Notes under the pieces: model-generated
What the model was told of the DNA's origin: nothing
What the model saw: only the letters and a program-made list of their open reading frames with translations
The model's database searches: none
NCBI RefSeq assembly: GCF_006337105.1
Contig: NZ_CP040871.1
Location: 372,001 to 436,000, forward strand
Direction: 5' to 3'
DNA: 64,000 nucleotides
Source of the DNA: Thermomonas aquatica
Lineage (GTDB): Bacteria; Pseudomonadota; Gammaproteobacteria; Xanthomonadales; Xanthomonadaceae
Part shown: one piece after another, positions 25,133 to 34,682 of the stretch
Layout: every line of letters begins with the position of its first letter
Position numbering within the stretch: position 1 is the stretch's first letter
Program-made: the position numbers and the translations under genes

Positions 25133-26143
25133 TCAGGGCGTGCCCGCCTCCGGCAGCGCCCCGGTCGCGGACGCCCAGCGGAACAGCCGCGCCGGGCGCA
25201 GCCCGCCCTCGGCATCGACCTCGCCCAGGCCCAGCCCGCGGCCGTGCTCGTCCAGCAGGGCGACCTGCCCCTGCGGCTGGTACGGCCCGCGCAGGCCCTG
25301 GCCGCGGCCCAGCCGCTGCGCCTGCGCCTCGCTGACCCGGACCTGCGGCCACGAGGTCATTCCCGCCTCGATCGGCAGCAGGCAGGCCTCCAGCACGCGC
25401 TCGCCGGCCTGCGCCAGCAGGTTTTCCAGCGCCTGCAGGGTCCACATGCGCGGTTCGCGGAACGGGTCCACCCACAGGCGGCGCAATTCGGCCACGTGCG
25501 CGCCGCAGCCGAGCAGCTCGCCGAGGTCGCGGACCAGGCTGCGCACATAGGTGCCGGAGCCGCATTCGACATGCAGGCGCAGCAGCGGTTCGTCGCCGTC
25601 CAGCAGGTCGGCGGCATTCACCAGGTCGAAGGCGTGGACGTCGACTTCGCGTTCCTCGATTTCGATGGTTTCGCCGCGCCGCGCCTTCGCGTACAGCGGT
25701 TCGCCGCCGCGCTTGAGCGCGGAATAGATCGGCGGGCGCTGGCGGATGCGGCCGGTGAGCTGCTTCAACGCCGCGTCGATGCTGTCGATGGTGATCGCCG
25801 GCACCGGGCGTTCGCGCAGCGGCTGGCCTTCGGCGTCGTCGGTATCGGTGACGATGCCGAGCCGGGCCACGGTCTCGTAGGCCTTGCGCGCGCCGAGCAG
25901 GCCGCCGGCGATCTTGGTCGCCTCGCCGAAACAGACCGGCAGCAGGCCGGTGGCCAGCGGGTCGAGGCTGCCGGTATGCCCGCCCTTGTCCGCGCGGAAC
26001 AGGTGGCGCACGCGCTGCAGGGCCTGGTTCGACGACAGCCCCTGCGGCTTGTCCAGCAGCAGGATGCCGTCGAGGCGGCGGAACACCGTGCGTTCGCGCT
26101 TCTGGCGCGGCGGCGGTGCCGATGGGTTATTCGGAATCGTCAC
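25133..26143 (-). CDS. truB: tRNA pseudouridine(55) synthase
   Basis: A 336-residue enzyme converting uridine 55 in the T-loop of tRNAs to pseudouridine. The catalytic motif [13 protein letters not shown] carries the nucleophile Asp61. [12 protein letters not shown] and [12 protein letters not shown] are family segments, and the C-terminal PUA-like region is present from about residue 255. The start (ATG at 26143) lies inside the end of rbfA with a 17-base overlap, pointing to translational coupling. Confidence 0.95.
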   Translation of the reverse strand: MTIPNNPSAPPPRQKRERTVFRRLDGILLLDKPQGLSSNQALQRVRHLFRADKGGHTGSLDPLATGLLPVCFGEATKIAGGLLGARKAYETVARLGIVTDTDDAEGQPLRERPVPAITIDSIDAALKQLTGRIRQRPPIYSALKRGGEPLYAKARRGETIEIEEREVDVHAFDLVNAADLLDGDEPLLRLHVECGSGTYVRSLVRDLGELLGCGAHVAELRRLWVDPFREPRMWTLQALENLLAQAGERVLEACLLPIEAGMTSWPQVRVSEAQAQRLGRGQGLRGPYQPQGQVALLDEHGRGLGLGEVDAEGGLRPARLFRWASATGALPEAGTP

Positions 26144-26489
26144 TGGTGCGCAGGTCGCGCAGCAGGTGGTCGATGCGCTCGCCGCGGTCCATCGACTCGT
26201 CGTAGTGGAAATGCAGTTCCGGCACGTGGCGCAACTGCATCGCGCGCGCCAGCCGGTAGCGGATTTCCGGCGCCAGCGCCTTCAGCGCCTTCAGCGTCTC
26301 GGCGGCGCGGTCCTGCAGCAGGACGGTGACGAACACCTTGGCATGCGCCATGTCGCGGGTGAGCTCGACGTCGGACACGCTGGTCGAGGCCAGGCCGTGC
26401 TCGCGCACGGCCTCGTGCACCAACGTGCCCAGCTCGCGGCGGAGCTGGGCGGAGACGCGGTCGGTGCGGTGGAAGGACTTCTGCGCCAT
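26127..26489 (-). CDS. rbfA: 30S ribosome-binding factor A
   Basis: A 120-residue KH-like protein that assists 16S rRNA 5'-end maturation and cold adaptation. Typical segments are [34 protein letters not shown] and [25 protein letters not shown]. The ATG at 26489 gives [10 protein letters not shown]; an ATG at 26504 is less likely. It follows infB by 18 bp and overlaps truB. Confidence 0.94.
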   Translation of the reverse strand: MAQKSFHRTDRVSAQLRRELGTLVHEAVREHGLASTSVSDVELTRDMAHAKVFVTVLLQDRAAETLKALKALAPEIRYRLARAMQLRHVPELHFHYDESMDRGERIDHLLRDLRTSDDSE

Positions 26490-26507
26490 GCGGGCTGCGC
26501 GCACGCC

Positions 26508-29123
26508 TTACAGCGTGCGCTGCACCTCGATGCGCTCGAAGCATTCGATCTGGTCGCCCGGCTTGACGTCGTTGTACGCCTTCACGCCGATGCCGCACTC
26601 GGTGTTGACGCGGACTTCGTCCACGTTCTCCTTGAAGCGGCGCAGCGATTCCAGTTCGCCCTCGAAGATGACGGTGTTGTCGCGCAGCACGCGGATCGGC
26701 TTGCTGCGCTTGACCACGCCCTCGATGACCATGCAGCCGGCCACCGCGCCGAACTTGGAGCTGCGGAACACGTCGCGGACCTCGGCGGTGCCGATGATCT
26801 CCTCGCGGATTTCCTTGCCCAGCACGTTCGAGGCGACCTGCTTCACCTGGTCGATGACGTCGTAGATGATCGAGAAGTAACGCAGGTCGACGCCGTTGTT
26901 CTCGATCACCTTGCGCGCCGAGGCATCGGCACGCACGTTGAAGCCGATCACGGTGGCCTTGGAGGTCGCCGCCAGCTGCGCGTCGGATTCGGTGATGCCG
27001 CCCACGCCGGAGCCGATCACGTTGATCCGGATCTGCTCGTTGGACAGGCCGGTCAGCGCCTCGCGCAGGGCCTGCATCGACCCGTGCACGTCGGCCTTGA
27101 CCACCAGGTTGAGGGTCTGCTGCGCGGCGCCCTCGCCCATCTGCGCCATGATGTCTTCCATGCGGTTGCCGGCCGACGCCACCAGGCGCAGCTCGCGGCG
27201 CTTGGCGTCGCGCTGCTGGGCCACGTCCTTGGCCAGGCGCTCGTCGGCGACGACCACGAAATCGTCGCCCGCTTCCGGCACGCCGGACAGGCCCAGCACC
27301 TGCACCGGGATCGACGGGCCGGCCTGCGCCACCTGCGATCCGGTTTCGTCGAACAGCGCACGCACGCGGCCGTACTGGATGCCGCACACCAGGTAGTCGC
27401 CCTTGTTGAGCGTGCCCTGCTGCACCAGCACCGTCGCCACCGGACCGCGGCCCTTGTCCAGCGCGGATTCGATCACCACGCCGGAGGCGCGGCCCTCGAA
27501 CACCGCCTTGAGGTCGAGCACTTCGGCCTGCAGCGAAATCGCGTCGAGCAGGTCGTCCACGCCCTGGCCGGTGCGCGCCGACAGTTCGACCATCTGGGTG
27601 TCGCCGCCGAAATCCTCGGCGACCACGTCGTGGCTCAGCAATTCGTTCTTGACCCGCAGCGGATCGGCGTCGGACTTGTCGATCTTGTTGATCGCCACGA
27701 TCAGCGGCACCTTGGCCGACTTCGCGTGCTGGATCGCCTCGACGGTCTGCGGCATCACGCCGTCGTCGGCCGCGACCACCAGGATCACGATGTCGGTCAG
27801 CTTGGCGCCGCGCTGGCGCATGTGGGTGAATGCCGCGTGGCCGGGGGTGTCGAGGAAGCTGATCGTGCCCTTCGGCGTGTCCACGTGGTACGCGCCGATG
27901 TGCTGGGTGATGCCGCCGGCTTCGCCCGAGGCGACCTTGGTGCGGCGGATGTAGTCCAGCAACGAGGTCTTGCCGTGGTCGACGTGGCCCATGATGGTGA
28001 CCACCGGCGGCCGCTGCTGCTGGTCGCCCTGCACCTGCTCGACGTGCGCCAGCAGTTCGCTTTCGGCGTCGCCGGCATCGGCGTGCACGGCCTTGTGGCC
28101 GAGCTCCTCAGTGACCAGCACCGCGGTGTCGTGGTCGATGGTCTGGGTGATGGTGGCCATCACGCCCATCTTGAACAGCGCCTTGACCACGTCGCCGCCC
28201 TTCAGCGCCAGCTTCTGCGCGAGGTCGGACACGGTGATCGCGTCGCCGATGGCGATCTCGCGCACGATCGGCGCGGTCGGCTTGTTGAAGCCGGTGCCGG
28301 TGCGCGACTGGTCCTGGCCGCGCTTCTGCGGCCTGGCCTTGCCGCGCACGCTGGTGGTGCGGCGCGCGCGCTCGGAGGCGGACAGGTGCAGCTGGCCGGC
28401 GAAGCGCTGGGCGTTGTCGTCGTCCTCGACGCCCGCGACCATCGCGTGCGAACCGCGCTGGACCTTGCCCTTGTGCGCGGCGGCGGCCTTGTCGTCGCCG
28501 CGCGGGGCAGCGGGCTTCGGATGATGCGCATGGCCATGGTGGCCGGCCTTGGGCTTGCCGGCTTCCTCGATCACCGCGGCCTCCGCGGCTGCGGTGGCCT
28601 CGATCCGCGCGCGCTCTGCCTCTTCTTCCTCGGCGCGCTTGCGCTCGGCCAGTTCCTCGGCGCGCTTGCGGTCGCCTTCGGCCAGGCGCTGCTGCTCGGT
28701 CAGGTTGCGCTGGCGCGACTCTTCCAGCTTGCGCAGGATCTCGGCGCGCTCGGCGTCCTGTTCCTCGGCGGCGGTCGGCGCAGGCGTGCTGCCCGGCTTG
28801 CTCAGGGTGACTTTCTTGCGCACCACCACGTCGATGGTGCTGGCGGCGCCGCGGCCGGCCTTGCCGCTGCCGCCGACGGTGATTTCCTGCTTGCGGCTGC
28901 GGTTGAGGGTGATCTTGCCGGGCGCGATGACCTCGTCCGCGGCGGCTTCGGTCTTGCCATGCGAACGCTTCAGGAAGCCCAGCAGCTTCACTTTCTCCAT
29001 GCTGGTGACGACCTGGTCGGGGCCGCTGAAGCTCATGCCGGCCTCGGCCAGCTGTTCCAGCAGTTTCTCGACCGGCGTGTTCACCAGTTCGGCCAACTTG
29101 CGGATGGTGGTTTGCTGCGACAT
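26508..29123 (-). CDS. infB: Translation initiation factor IF-2
   Basis: An 871-residue GTPase that places fMet-tRNA on the ribosome. The N-terminal IF2-N domain ([22 protein letters not shown]) and a long charged linker (Arg/Glu/Ala-rich, about 110-250) precede the G domain. There G1 GHVDHGKTS lies near residue 380, G3 is DTPGHAAF and G4 is NKIDKSD. Domains II to IV follow. The start is the ATG at 29123. The gene is separated from nusA by a 116-bp gap with hairpins and a possible -10, unlike the tight spacing elsewhere in this operon. An initiator tRNA gene heads the same operon, so factor and substrate are co-located. Confidence 0.97.
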   Translation of the reverse strand: MSQQTTIRKLAELVNTPVEKLLEQLAEAGMSFSGPDQVVTSMEKVKLLGFLKRSHGKTEAAADEVIAPGKITLNRSRKQEITVGGSGKAGRGAASTIDVVVRKKVTLSKPGSTPAPTAAEEQDAERAEILRKLEESRQRNLTEQQRLAEGDRKRAEELAERKRAEEEEAERARIEATAAAEAAVIEEAGKPKAGHHGHAHHPKPAAPRGDDKAAAAHKGKVQRGSHAMVAGVEDDDNAQRFAGQLHLSASERARRTTSVRGKARPQKRGQDQSRTGTGFNKPTAPIVREIAIGDAITVSDLAQKLALKGGDVVKALFKMGVMATITQTIDHDTAVLVTEELGHKAVHADAGDAESELLAHVEQVQGDQQQRPPVVTIMGHVDHGKTSLLDYIRRTKVASGEAGGITQHIGAYHVDTPKGTISFLDTPGHAAFTHMRQRGAKLTDIVILVVAADDGVMPQTVEAIQHAKSAKVPLIVAINKIDKSDADPLRVKNELLSHDVVAEDFGGDTQMVELSARTGQGVDDLLDAISLQAEVLDLKAVFEGRASGVVIESALDKGRGPVATVLVQQGTLNKGDYLVCGIQYGRVRALFDETGSQVAQAGPSIPVQVLGLSGVPEAGDDFVVVADERLAKDVAQQRDAKRRELRLVASAGNRMEDIMAQMGEGAAQQTLNLVVKADVHGSMQALREALTGLSNEQIRINVIGSGVGGITESDAQLAATSKATVIGFNVRADASARKVIENNGVDLRYFSIIYDVIDQVKQVASNVLGKEIREEIIGTAEVRDVFRSSKFGAVAGCMVIEGVVKRSKPIRVLRDNTVIFEGELESLRRFKENVDEVRVNTECGIGVKAYNDVKPGDQIECFERIEVQRTL

Positions 29124-29170
29124 TCGGATTCCGGTGTCTTTGGCCGCCACGGGAGCGGCCGAATCGGGGG

Positions 29171-29227
29171 ATTGTAGGACGGGCCGCGGCCCGCCGGACG
29201 ATCCGGCGTGGCGGGCCGAAACCCGCC
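29171..29227 (-). promoter_or_regulatory. nusA-infB intergenic hairpins and putative -10 element
   Basis: Two palindromes lie downstream of nusA: GGCGGG/CCCGCC (29210-29227) and GGGCC-GC-GGCCC (about 29180-29193). TACAAT follows at 29171-29176 on the minus strand, 48 bp before the infB start. This could be a partial attenuator plus an internal infB promoter. The -35 at 17-bp spacing (GTCCGG) is poor, so promoter activity is uncertain. Confidence 0.35.
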
Positions 29228-29239
29228 TGGCGTGATGGC

Positions 29240-30727
29240 TTATTCGAACCAGTGCTTGCGCGCTTCCATGATCAGGGCCGCCGCGCGTTCCTCGCCGACG
29301 TCCTCGATGTCGGCGATTTCGTCGGTGGCCATCTCGGCCAGGTCCTCGCGGGTGCGCACGCCGCGTTCGGCAAGCGCGTAGGCGGTGGCTTCGTCCATGC
29401 CTTCCAGCGTCAGCAGGTCTTCGGCCGGCTGGTGTTCCTCCAGGCCTTCCTCGACCGCCAGCGCGTCGTTGAGCAGCGCATCGCGGGCGCGGGACCTCAA
29501 TTCCTCGACGATGTCCTCGTCGAAGCCCTCGACCGCCAGCAGCTCGCCGACCGGCACGTAGGCGATTTCCTCGACCGTGCTGAAGCCCTCGGCCACCAGG
29601 ATGCCGGCGATTTCCTCGTCGACTTCCAGCTTGTCCATGAACAGCTGGCGCGCCGCGGCCTGCTCGGCCTCGGACTTGGCCTGCACCTGGTCGGCGGTCA
29701 TCACGTTGAGCTGCCAGCCGGACAGGCGGCTGGCCAGGCGCACGTTCTGGCCGCCGCGGCCGATCGCCTGCGCCAGCTTGTCCTCGGCGACGGCCAGGTC
29801 CATCGAGTGCTTGTCCTCGTCGACGATGATCGACTGCACTTCCGCCGGCGCCATCGCGTTGATCACGAACTGCGCGGCGTTGTCGCTCCACAGCACGATG
29901 TCGACGCGCTCGCCGTTCAGCTCGTTGGTCACCGCCTGCACGCGCGAACCGCGCATGCCGATGCAGGCGCCGATCGGATCGGTGCGGTTGTCGTGCGCCA
30001 GCACCGCGATCTTGGCGCGGTCGCCCGGGTCGCGCGCGCAGGCCATGATCGAGACCAGGCCCTGGCCGACTTCCGGCACCTCAAGCTTGAACAGCTCCAT
30101 CATGAATTCCGGGGCGGCGCGGCTGATGAACAGCTGCGGGCCGCGCGGCTCGGAACGCACGTCGAACAGGTAGCCGCGGACGCGGTCGCCGGTGCGCAGC
30201 ACGTCGCGCGGGATGCCCTTGTCCTTCGGGATGATCGCCTCGGCATTGCCGCCCAGGTCGACGAAGATGTTGCCGCGCTCGACGCGCTTGACCACGCCGG
30301 TCACCAGCTCGCCGACGCGGTCCTTCCAGGCGTCGACGACCTGCGCGCGTTCGGCCTCGCGCACGCGCTGCACGATCACCTGCTTGGCGGCCTGCGCGGC
30401 GATGCGGCCGAAATCCGGGTTCTCGATCTGCTCTTCGATGTAGTCGCCGACCTCGGCCTCGTCGCTCTCGTCGATCGCGTCCATCAGGCGCACCTGGCGG
30501 TCCGGCGATTCCATCACCACGTCGTCGGCGACGACTTCCCAGCGGCGGAAGGTCTCGTAGCTGCCGTCCTTCGGATCGATCGCCACGCGCACCAGCACGT
30601 CCTGCTCGGCATAGCGCTTCTTCGCCGCCGAGGCCAGCGCCGCTTCGATCGCCTCGAGGATCACCGACTCCGGCACGCCCTTCTCGGCCGCGACCGCATC
30701 GACGACCAGCAACAGTTCCTTGCTCAT
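29240..30727 (-). CDS. nusA: Transcription termination/antitermination protein NusA
   Basis: A 495-residue RNA-polymerase-binding factor. Domain order fits NusA: an N-terminal RNAP-binding domain, an S1 domain near 134-200 ([25 protein letters not shown]), two KH domains (AKIAVLAHD and [12 protein letters not shown]), then two acidic repeats at the C-terminus. These repeats ([18 protein letters not shown] and [15 protein letters not shown]) are present in gammaproteobacteria and bind the alpha subunit or lambda N. The start is the ATG at 30727, six bases after the rimP stop. Confidence 0.97.
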   Translation of the reverse strand: MSKELLLVVDAVAAEKGVPESVILEAIEAALASAAKKRYAEQDVLVRVAIDPKDGSYETFRRWEVVADDVVMESPDRQVRLMDAIDESDEAEVGDYIEEQIENPDFGRIAAQAAKQVIVQRVREAERAQVVDAWKDRVGELVTGVVKRVERGNIFVDLGGNAEAIIPKDKGIPRDVLRTGDRVRGYLFDVRSEPRGPQLFISRAAPEFMMELFKLEVPEVGQGLVSIMACARDPGDRAKIAVLAHDNRTDPIGACIGMRGSRVQAVTNELNGERVDIVLWSDNAAQFVINAMAPAEVQSIIVDEDKHSMDLAVAEDKLAQAIGRGGQNVRLASRLSGWQLNVMTADQVQAKSEAEQAAARQLFMDKLEVDEEIAGILVAEGFSTVEEIAYVPVGELLAVEGFDEDIVEELRSRARDALLNDALAVEEGLEEHQPAEDLLTLEGMDEATAYALAERGVRTREDLAEMATDEIADIEDVGEERAAALIMEARKHWFE

Positions 30728-30733
30728 TTCCGC

Positions 30734-31363
30734 TTACTCCGCACTTGACGGCTCATCGGCCGACGGCTTGTTGGTGAGGTTCTTGTTCGTGGTGTTCTTC
30801 GCCGGGGGCTTCTGGCCCGCGGTTTTCCTCTGCTTGCCCGGGCGCGCATCGCGCCCGGACTTGTCCATTGCCGGCGCCAGGCCCAGCGCCACCCAGTCGG
30901 GCACCAGCCTGGCCTTGTCGATGTTCGCCGCATCGACTTCGAACTCGGCGTTGTCGATGGCGAACACGATGGCCGGGCCATCCACGCGCAGGATCGCGCC
31001 CTGGAAGCGGCGGCGCCCGTCCTGCGGCAGCTTCAGGGTGACCTTGGCGGTCTGGCCGGCGAAGCGGGCGAACTGCGCGGCGCCGAACAGCGGGCGGTCC
31101 AGCCCCGGCGAGGACACTTCCAGGGTGTAGTTGCCGCTGATCGGATCCTCGACGTCGAGCTGGGCGGAGACCTCGCGGCTGACCGCCTCGCACTCCTCGA
31201 TGCCGACGCCGCGGGCTTCGCTTTCGGCCGCGGGCACGTCGATGTAGAGGCGCACGGTGGCGCCGCCCGGTGCGGGCAGGTACTCGATGCCGAGCAGCTC
31301 CAGCCCCAGCGATTCCACCGTGGGCGAAAGCAGTGCGGCGATTTCGGCGGCCTTGTCGGTCAC
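30734..31363 (-). CDS. rimP: Ribosome maturation factor RimP
   Basis: A 209-residue 30S assembly factor. The core (about 1-165) shows [34 protein letters not shown] and the family hallmark [14 protein letters not shown]. The last 40 or so residues are a Lys/Asn/Pro-rich, probably disordered tail ([14 protein letters not shown]...) beyond the usual end of the protein. The start is a GTG at 31363 ([12 protein letters not shown]); the frame is open further upstream, but that would read through the hairpin after the tRNA. First protein gene after tRNA-fMet. Confidence 0.93.
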   Translation of the reverse strand: MTDKAAEIAALLSPTVESLGLELLGIEYLPAPGGATVRLYIDVPAAESEARGVGIEECEAVSREVSAQLDVEDPISGNYTLEVSSPGLDRPLFGAAQFARFAGQTAKVTLKLPQDGRRRFQGAILRVDGPAIVFAIDNAEFEVDAANIDKARLVPDWVALGLAPAMDKSGRDARPGKQRKTAGQKPPAKNTTNKNLTNKPSADEPSSAE

Positions 31364-31414
31364 GTTGTGTCCAGATCTCGGAAGCAGGAACGAAAAAACG
31401 GAATCCCGGAAACG

Positions 31415-31436
31415 AAAAAGGGCCCGATGGGCCCTT
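31415..31436 (-). terminator. Hairpin with T-run between tRNA-fMet and rimP
   Basis: On the minus strand an 8-bp stem AAGGGCCC / GGGCCCTT with a three-base loop runs into TTT then CG, about 97 bp after the tRNA 3' end. It can end the tRNA transcript, with partial readthrough supplying rimP-nusA-infB. Confidence 0.7.
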
Positions 31437-31532
31437 GTCCGATGACGCTGGATTGCGAAACCCGGAAGCAACGGATTTCGCGAGCCCAAGCCCCGGCGAT
31501 GAATCGGATCGTGCATCCATCGCAGATAAGCA

Positions 31533-31609
31533 TGGTAGCGGGGGCAGGATTTGAACCTGCGACCTTCGGGTTATGAGCCCGACGAGCTGCCAGACTGCTC
31601 CACCCCGCA
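31533..31609 (-). tRNA. metY: Initiator tRNA-fMet (anticodon CAT)
   Basis: A 77-nt tRNA with encoded CCA. The anticodon loop CTCATAA gives CAU. The anticodon stem has three consecutive G-C pairs (GGG/CCC), the hallmark of initiators, and D-arm GAGC/GCTC and T-arm GCAGG/CCTGC pair perfectly. The acceptor stem is TGCGGGG against CCCCGCT, so position 1-72 is a U-U mismatch; an unpaired 1-72 is another initiator feature, usually C-A in E. coli. It heads the rimP-nusA-infB operon, as metY does in E. coli. Confidence 0.95.
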
Positions 31610-31620
31610 GCAGAAGCGGA

Positions 31621-31649
31621 ATTATGTTGCCTGCGAAGATTCTTTGCAA
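31621..31649 (-). promoter_or_regulatory. Sigma-70 promoter of the tRNA-fMet/rimP operon
   Basis: On the minus strand, TTGCAA (-35, 31644-31649) and CATAAT (-10, 31621-31626) are separated by exactly 17 bp. The -10 ends 11 bp before the mature tRNA 5' end. Both hexamers are near consensus in a very GC-rich genome, making this the most convincing promoter in the window. Confidence 0.8.
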
Positions 31650-31673
31650 GCCTTGGCTTGCGAAGTTTCGCAA
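31646..31673 (-). terminator. Tandem inverted repeats between nuoN and the tRNA promoter
   Basis: TTGCGAA-N2-TTCGCAA (31658-31673) and GCAAGCC-N2-GGCTTGC (31646-31661) overlap just after the nuoN stop. There is no T-run. They may stop or process nuo readthrough before the tRNA promoter, whose -35 they partly overlap. Confidence 0.35.
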
Positions 31674-31680
31674 CTGCCGT

Positions 31681-33129
31681 TCAGGCGAAGGCGCGCTGGC
31701 ACCACGCCATCAGCGGACTCCAGAACAGGCCGAACGCCAACAGGCCCAGCGCATTGACGCCGAACACCACCTGCAGAACGCGGTCGTCGCGCGGGCCGAC
31801 GGCATCGCCCGAGGGTTCGTCGAAATACATCGCCTTGATCACGCGCAGGTAGTAGAACGCACCGATCACCGCGCACACGATGCCGACGATGGCCAGCCAC
31901 AGCATGCCGCCTTCCAGCGCGGCGCGCAGCACCGCCAGCTTCGACCAGAAGCCGAGGAACGGCGGCACGCCGGCCAGCGAGGCCATCACGCACAGCACCA
32001 GGCCGGCGGTCCACGGATCGCGCGCGTTGAGGCCCTTGAAGTCGTCGATCTTGTCCGCCTCGAAGCCGCGGCGCGAGAGCACGATGATCGCGCCGAACGC
32101 GGCGGCGGCCATGATCGCGTAGCTCAGCGCGTAGAACATCGCGGCGGCATAGCCCTGCGCGCCGCCGCCGGCCAGGCCCATGAACAGGAAGCCGACGTGG
32201 GACACGGTGGAATACGCCAGCATGCGCTTGAGGTTGGTCTGCGCCAGCGCGACCAGGTTGCCGACCACCAGCGACAGCGCGGCCAGGCCGGCCAGCATCG
32301 GATGCCAGTAGTCGCCCAGCGGCGCGGCGCCGACTTCGAGCAGGCGCATCGCCATCGCGAACGCGGCCAGCTTCGGCGCGGAACCGATGAACAGGGTGAT
32401 CGGGGTCGGCGCGCCGTGGTACACGTCGGGCAACCACATGTGGAACGGCGCCGCGCCGAACTTGAAGGCGATGCCGGCGACCATGAACGCCACGCCCGTG
32501 AGCAGCATCGCCGGCTGCGCGGCCAGCGGCGCGTTGGCGCTGATCGTGGCCAGGTCGATGCTGCCGGTCGCGCCGTACACCAGCGACATGCCGTACAGCA
32601 GCATGCCCGAGGCCAGCGCGCCCAGCACGAAGTACTTCATCGCCGCTTCCGAGGCGAGCGGGCTGTCGCGGTCGATCGCCACCAGCGCGTACGAGCACAA
32701 CGCCAGCATCTCCAGCCCCAGGTAGACCATCACCAGGCTGCCTGCGGAGATCAGCAGCATCATGCCGGCCGCCGCGAACATCACCAGCACCGGCACCTCG
32801 CCCTTGTACAGGCCGCGCTCGCGCAGGTAGGGCCAGGCGTAGACCAGCGCGATCGCGGACACCAGGCACACGCCGGTCTTCAGCACGTCGGCCATGTTGT
32901 CGCGGATGAACATGCCGGACAGCACCGTGCCCTGCCCGCCCGTGCCGGCGACCAGCAGCACGCCGACCAGCACCAGGCTGGCGATCGCCAACGCATGGGT
33001 GAGCGCGCGCCGCTTCTCGTCGAGGAACAGGTCGAGCAGCAGCAGCGCGAACGCGGCGCCGACCAGCGCCAGCTCCGGGAGCAGCGGCAGGAGTTCGGTG
33101 GCGGACGGCATCGGGAGGGTGGCCTGCAT
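31681..33129 (-). CDS. nuoN: NADH-quinone oxidoreductase subunit N
   Basis: A 482-residue antiporter-like membrane subunit of complex I with about 14 helices. Family segments include MKYFVLGALASGMLLYG, NLKRMLAYSTVSHVGFL (with the conserved lysine) and GVPPFLGFWSKL. The ATG at 33129 has AAGGTG upstream; a GTG at 33141 is the alternative. It is the last nuo gene, followed by inverted repeats and the tRNA-fMet promoter. Confidence 0.95.
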   Translation of the reverse strand: MQATLPMPSATELLPLLPELALVGAAFALLLLDLFLDEKRRALTHALAIASLVLVGVLLVAGTGGQGTVLSGMFIRDNMADVLKTGVCLVSAIALVYAWPYLRERGLYKGEVPVLVMFAAAGMMLLISAGSLVMVYLGLEMLALCSYALVAIDRDSPLASEAAMKYFVLGALASGMLLYGMSLVYGATGSIDLATISANAPLAAQPAMLLTGVAFMVAGIAFKFGAAPFHMWLPDVYHGAPTPITLFIGSAPKLAAFAMAMRLLEVGAAPLGDYWHPMLAGLAALSLVVGNLVALAQTNLKRMLAYSTVSHVGFLFMGLAGGGAQGYAAAMFYALSYAIMAAAAFGAIIVLSRRGFEADKIDDFKGLNARDPWTAGLVLCVMASLAGVPPFLGFWSKLAVLRAALEGGMLWLAIVGIVCAVIGAFYYLRVIKAMYFDEPSGDAVGPRDDRVLQVVFGVNALGLLAFGLFWSPLMAWCQRAFA

Positions 33130-33142
33130 GGTCTGTTGCACC

Positions 33143-34654
33143 TTAGAGCTTGGTCGCGGCGAGCTGGCCCGCCAGTTGCGCGATGGACGGCTCCATCAGG
33201 TCGGTCAGCGGCTTCGGCCACACGCCGATCAGCAGGGTGCCGACGGCGAACACGCCGAGCACGATCCATTCGCGCATGTTGATGTCCTCGAGTTCGGCGA
33301 CGTGGGCATTGCCGACATCGCCCCAGATCACCCGCTTGGTCAGCCACAGGGTGTAGCCGGCGCCGATGATCAGGGTGAAGGCCGCGGCGAACGCGATCAG
33401 CGGATTGGCCTGGAACGCGGCCAGGATCACCATGAACTCGCCGACGAAGCCGCTGGTGCCCGGCAGGCCCGAATTCGCCATCGCGAACAGCACCCAGAAC
33501 ATCGCGAACCACGGCATCGCATTGGCGACCCCGCCGTAGTCCCTGATCATGCGGCTGTGCATGCGGTCGTAGAGCACGCCGACGCAGGAGAACATCGCGC
33601 CGGAGATGAAGCCGTGGCTGATCATCTGCACCATCGCCCCCTGCATGCCCAGGCGGGCGGCATCGGCATTGCCGGCATCGCGCACCAGCGCAAAGGCGAT
33701 GAAGGTGCCGAGGGTGACGAAGCCCATGTGCGAGACCGACGAATAGGCGATCAGCTTCTTCATGTCCTCCTGCACCAGCGCCACCAGGCCGACGTACACC
33801 ACCGCGATCAGCGACAGCGCGATCACCAGCCAGGCGTAGTGGTGGCCGGCGTCCGGCACGATCGGCAGGACGAAGCGGATGAAGCCGTAACCGCCGATCT
33901 TCAGCATGATCGCGGCCAGGATCACCGAACCGCCGGTCGGCGCCTCGACGTGCGCGTCCGGCAACCAGGTGTGGACCGGGAACATCGGCACCTTGACCGC
34001 GAAGGCGACCAGGAAGGCAAAGAACAGCCAGGTCTGCTCGGCCATCGTCAGCGGCAGCGCGGCCATGTCGGCCAGCTGCCAGCTGCCGCCCTTCAGGTAC
34101 AGGTAGACCAGCCCGACCAGCATGAACACCGAGCCGAGGAAGGTGTACAGGAAGAACTTGACCGAGGCGTACACCCGGCGCGGGCCGCCCCACACGCCGA
34201 TGATGATGAACATCGGGATCAGCATGCCCTCGAAGAACACGTAGAACAGCAGCGCATCCAGCGCGCTGAACACGCCGATCATCAGCCCCTCGAGGATCAG
34301 GAACGCGGCGTAGTACTGGCTGACGCGCTTGTCGATCGCGCCCCAGGCGCCGACCAGCACCAGCACCGTGGTCAGCGTGGTCAGGCCGATCAGGGCGATC
34401 GAGATGCCGTCCGCGCCGAGGTGGTACTGGATGTCGTAGGCCGGGATCCACGCCTTCTGCTCGACGAACTGCATGGCCGCGTTGCCGAGGTCGAAGCCGG
34501 CGAACAGCGGGATGCTGGCGAGGAAGGTGGCCAACGCGAAGGCCAGCGCGATCCAGCGCGCCGCCTGCGGGCGGGCGTTGCCCGCCATCATGGTGAACAC
34601 GCCGCCGAGGATCGGCAGCCAGACCAGGAGACTGAGAAGAGGCAATTGCATCAC
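33143..34654 (-). CDS. nuoM: NADH-quinone oxidoreductase subunit M
   Basis: A 503-residue antiporter-like proton-pumping subunit. Typical segments are GADGISIALIGLTTL, KVPMFPVHTWLPDAHVEAPTGGS, MKKLIAYSSVSHMGFV and GLPGTSGFVGEF. Charged residues inside helices (the lysine in KVPMFP and in MKKL) are retained, so proton translocation should be intact. It lies 28 bp after nuoL, the widest gap inside the operon, and 13 bp before the preferred nuoN start. Confidence 0.96.
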   Translation of the reverse strand: MMQLPLLSLLVWLPILGGVFTMMAGNARPQAARWIALAFALATFLASIPLFAGFDLGNAAMQFVEQKAWIPAYDIQYHLGADGISIALIGLTTLTTVLVLVGAWGAIDKRVSQYYAAFLILEGLMIGVFSALDALLFYVFFEGMLIPMFIIIGVWGGPRRVYASVKFFLYTFLGSVFMLVGLVYLYLKGGSWQLADMAALPLTMAEQTWLFFAFLVAFAVKVPMFPVHTWLPDAHVEAPTGGSVILAAIMLKIGGYGFIRFVLPIVPDAGHHYAWLVIALSLIAVVYVGLVALVQEDMKKLIAYSSVSHMGFVTLGTFIAFALVRDAGNADAARLGMQGAMVQMISHGFISGAMFSCVGVLYDRMHSRMIRDYGGVANAMPWFAMFWVLFAMANSGLPGTSGFVGEFMVILAAFQANPLIAFAAAFTLIIGAGYTLWLTKRVIWGDVGNAHVAELEDINMREWIVLGVFAVGTLLIGVWPKPLTDLMEPSIAQLAGQLAATKL

Positions 34655-34682
34655 GCTTGGGATTCCATCCAGTCGGTCGGGC

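Noticed and set aside
25884..29177. A 1,097-codon plus-strand frame over truB, rbfA and infB
   Set aside because: It is antisense to three confidently identified genes and is an artefact of GC-rich codon bias.
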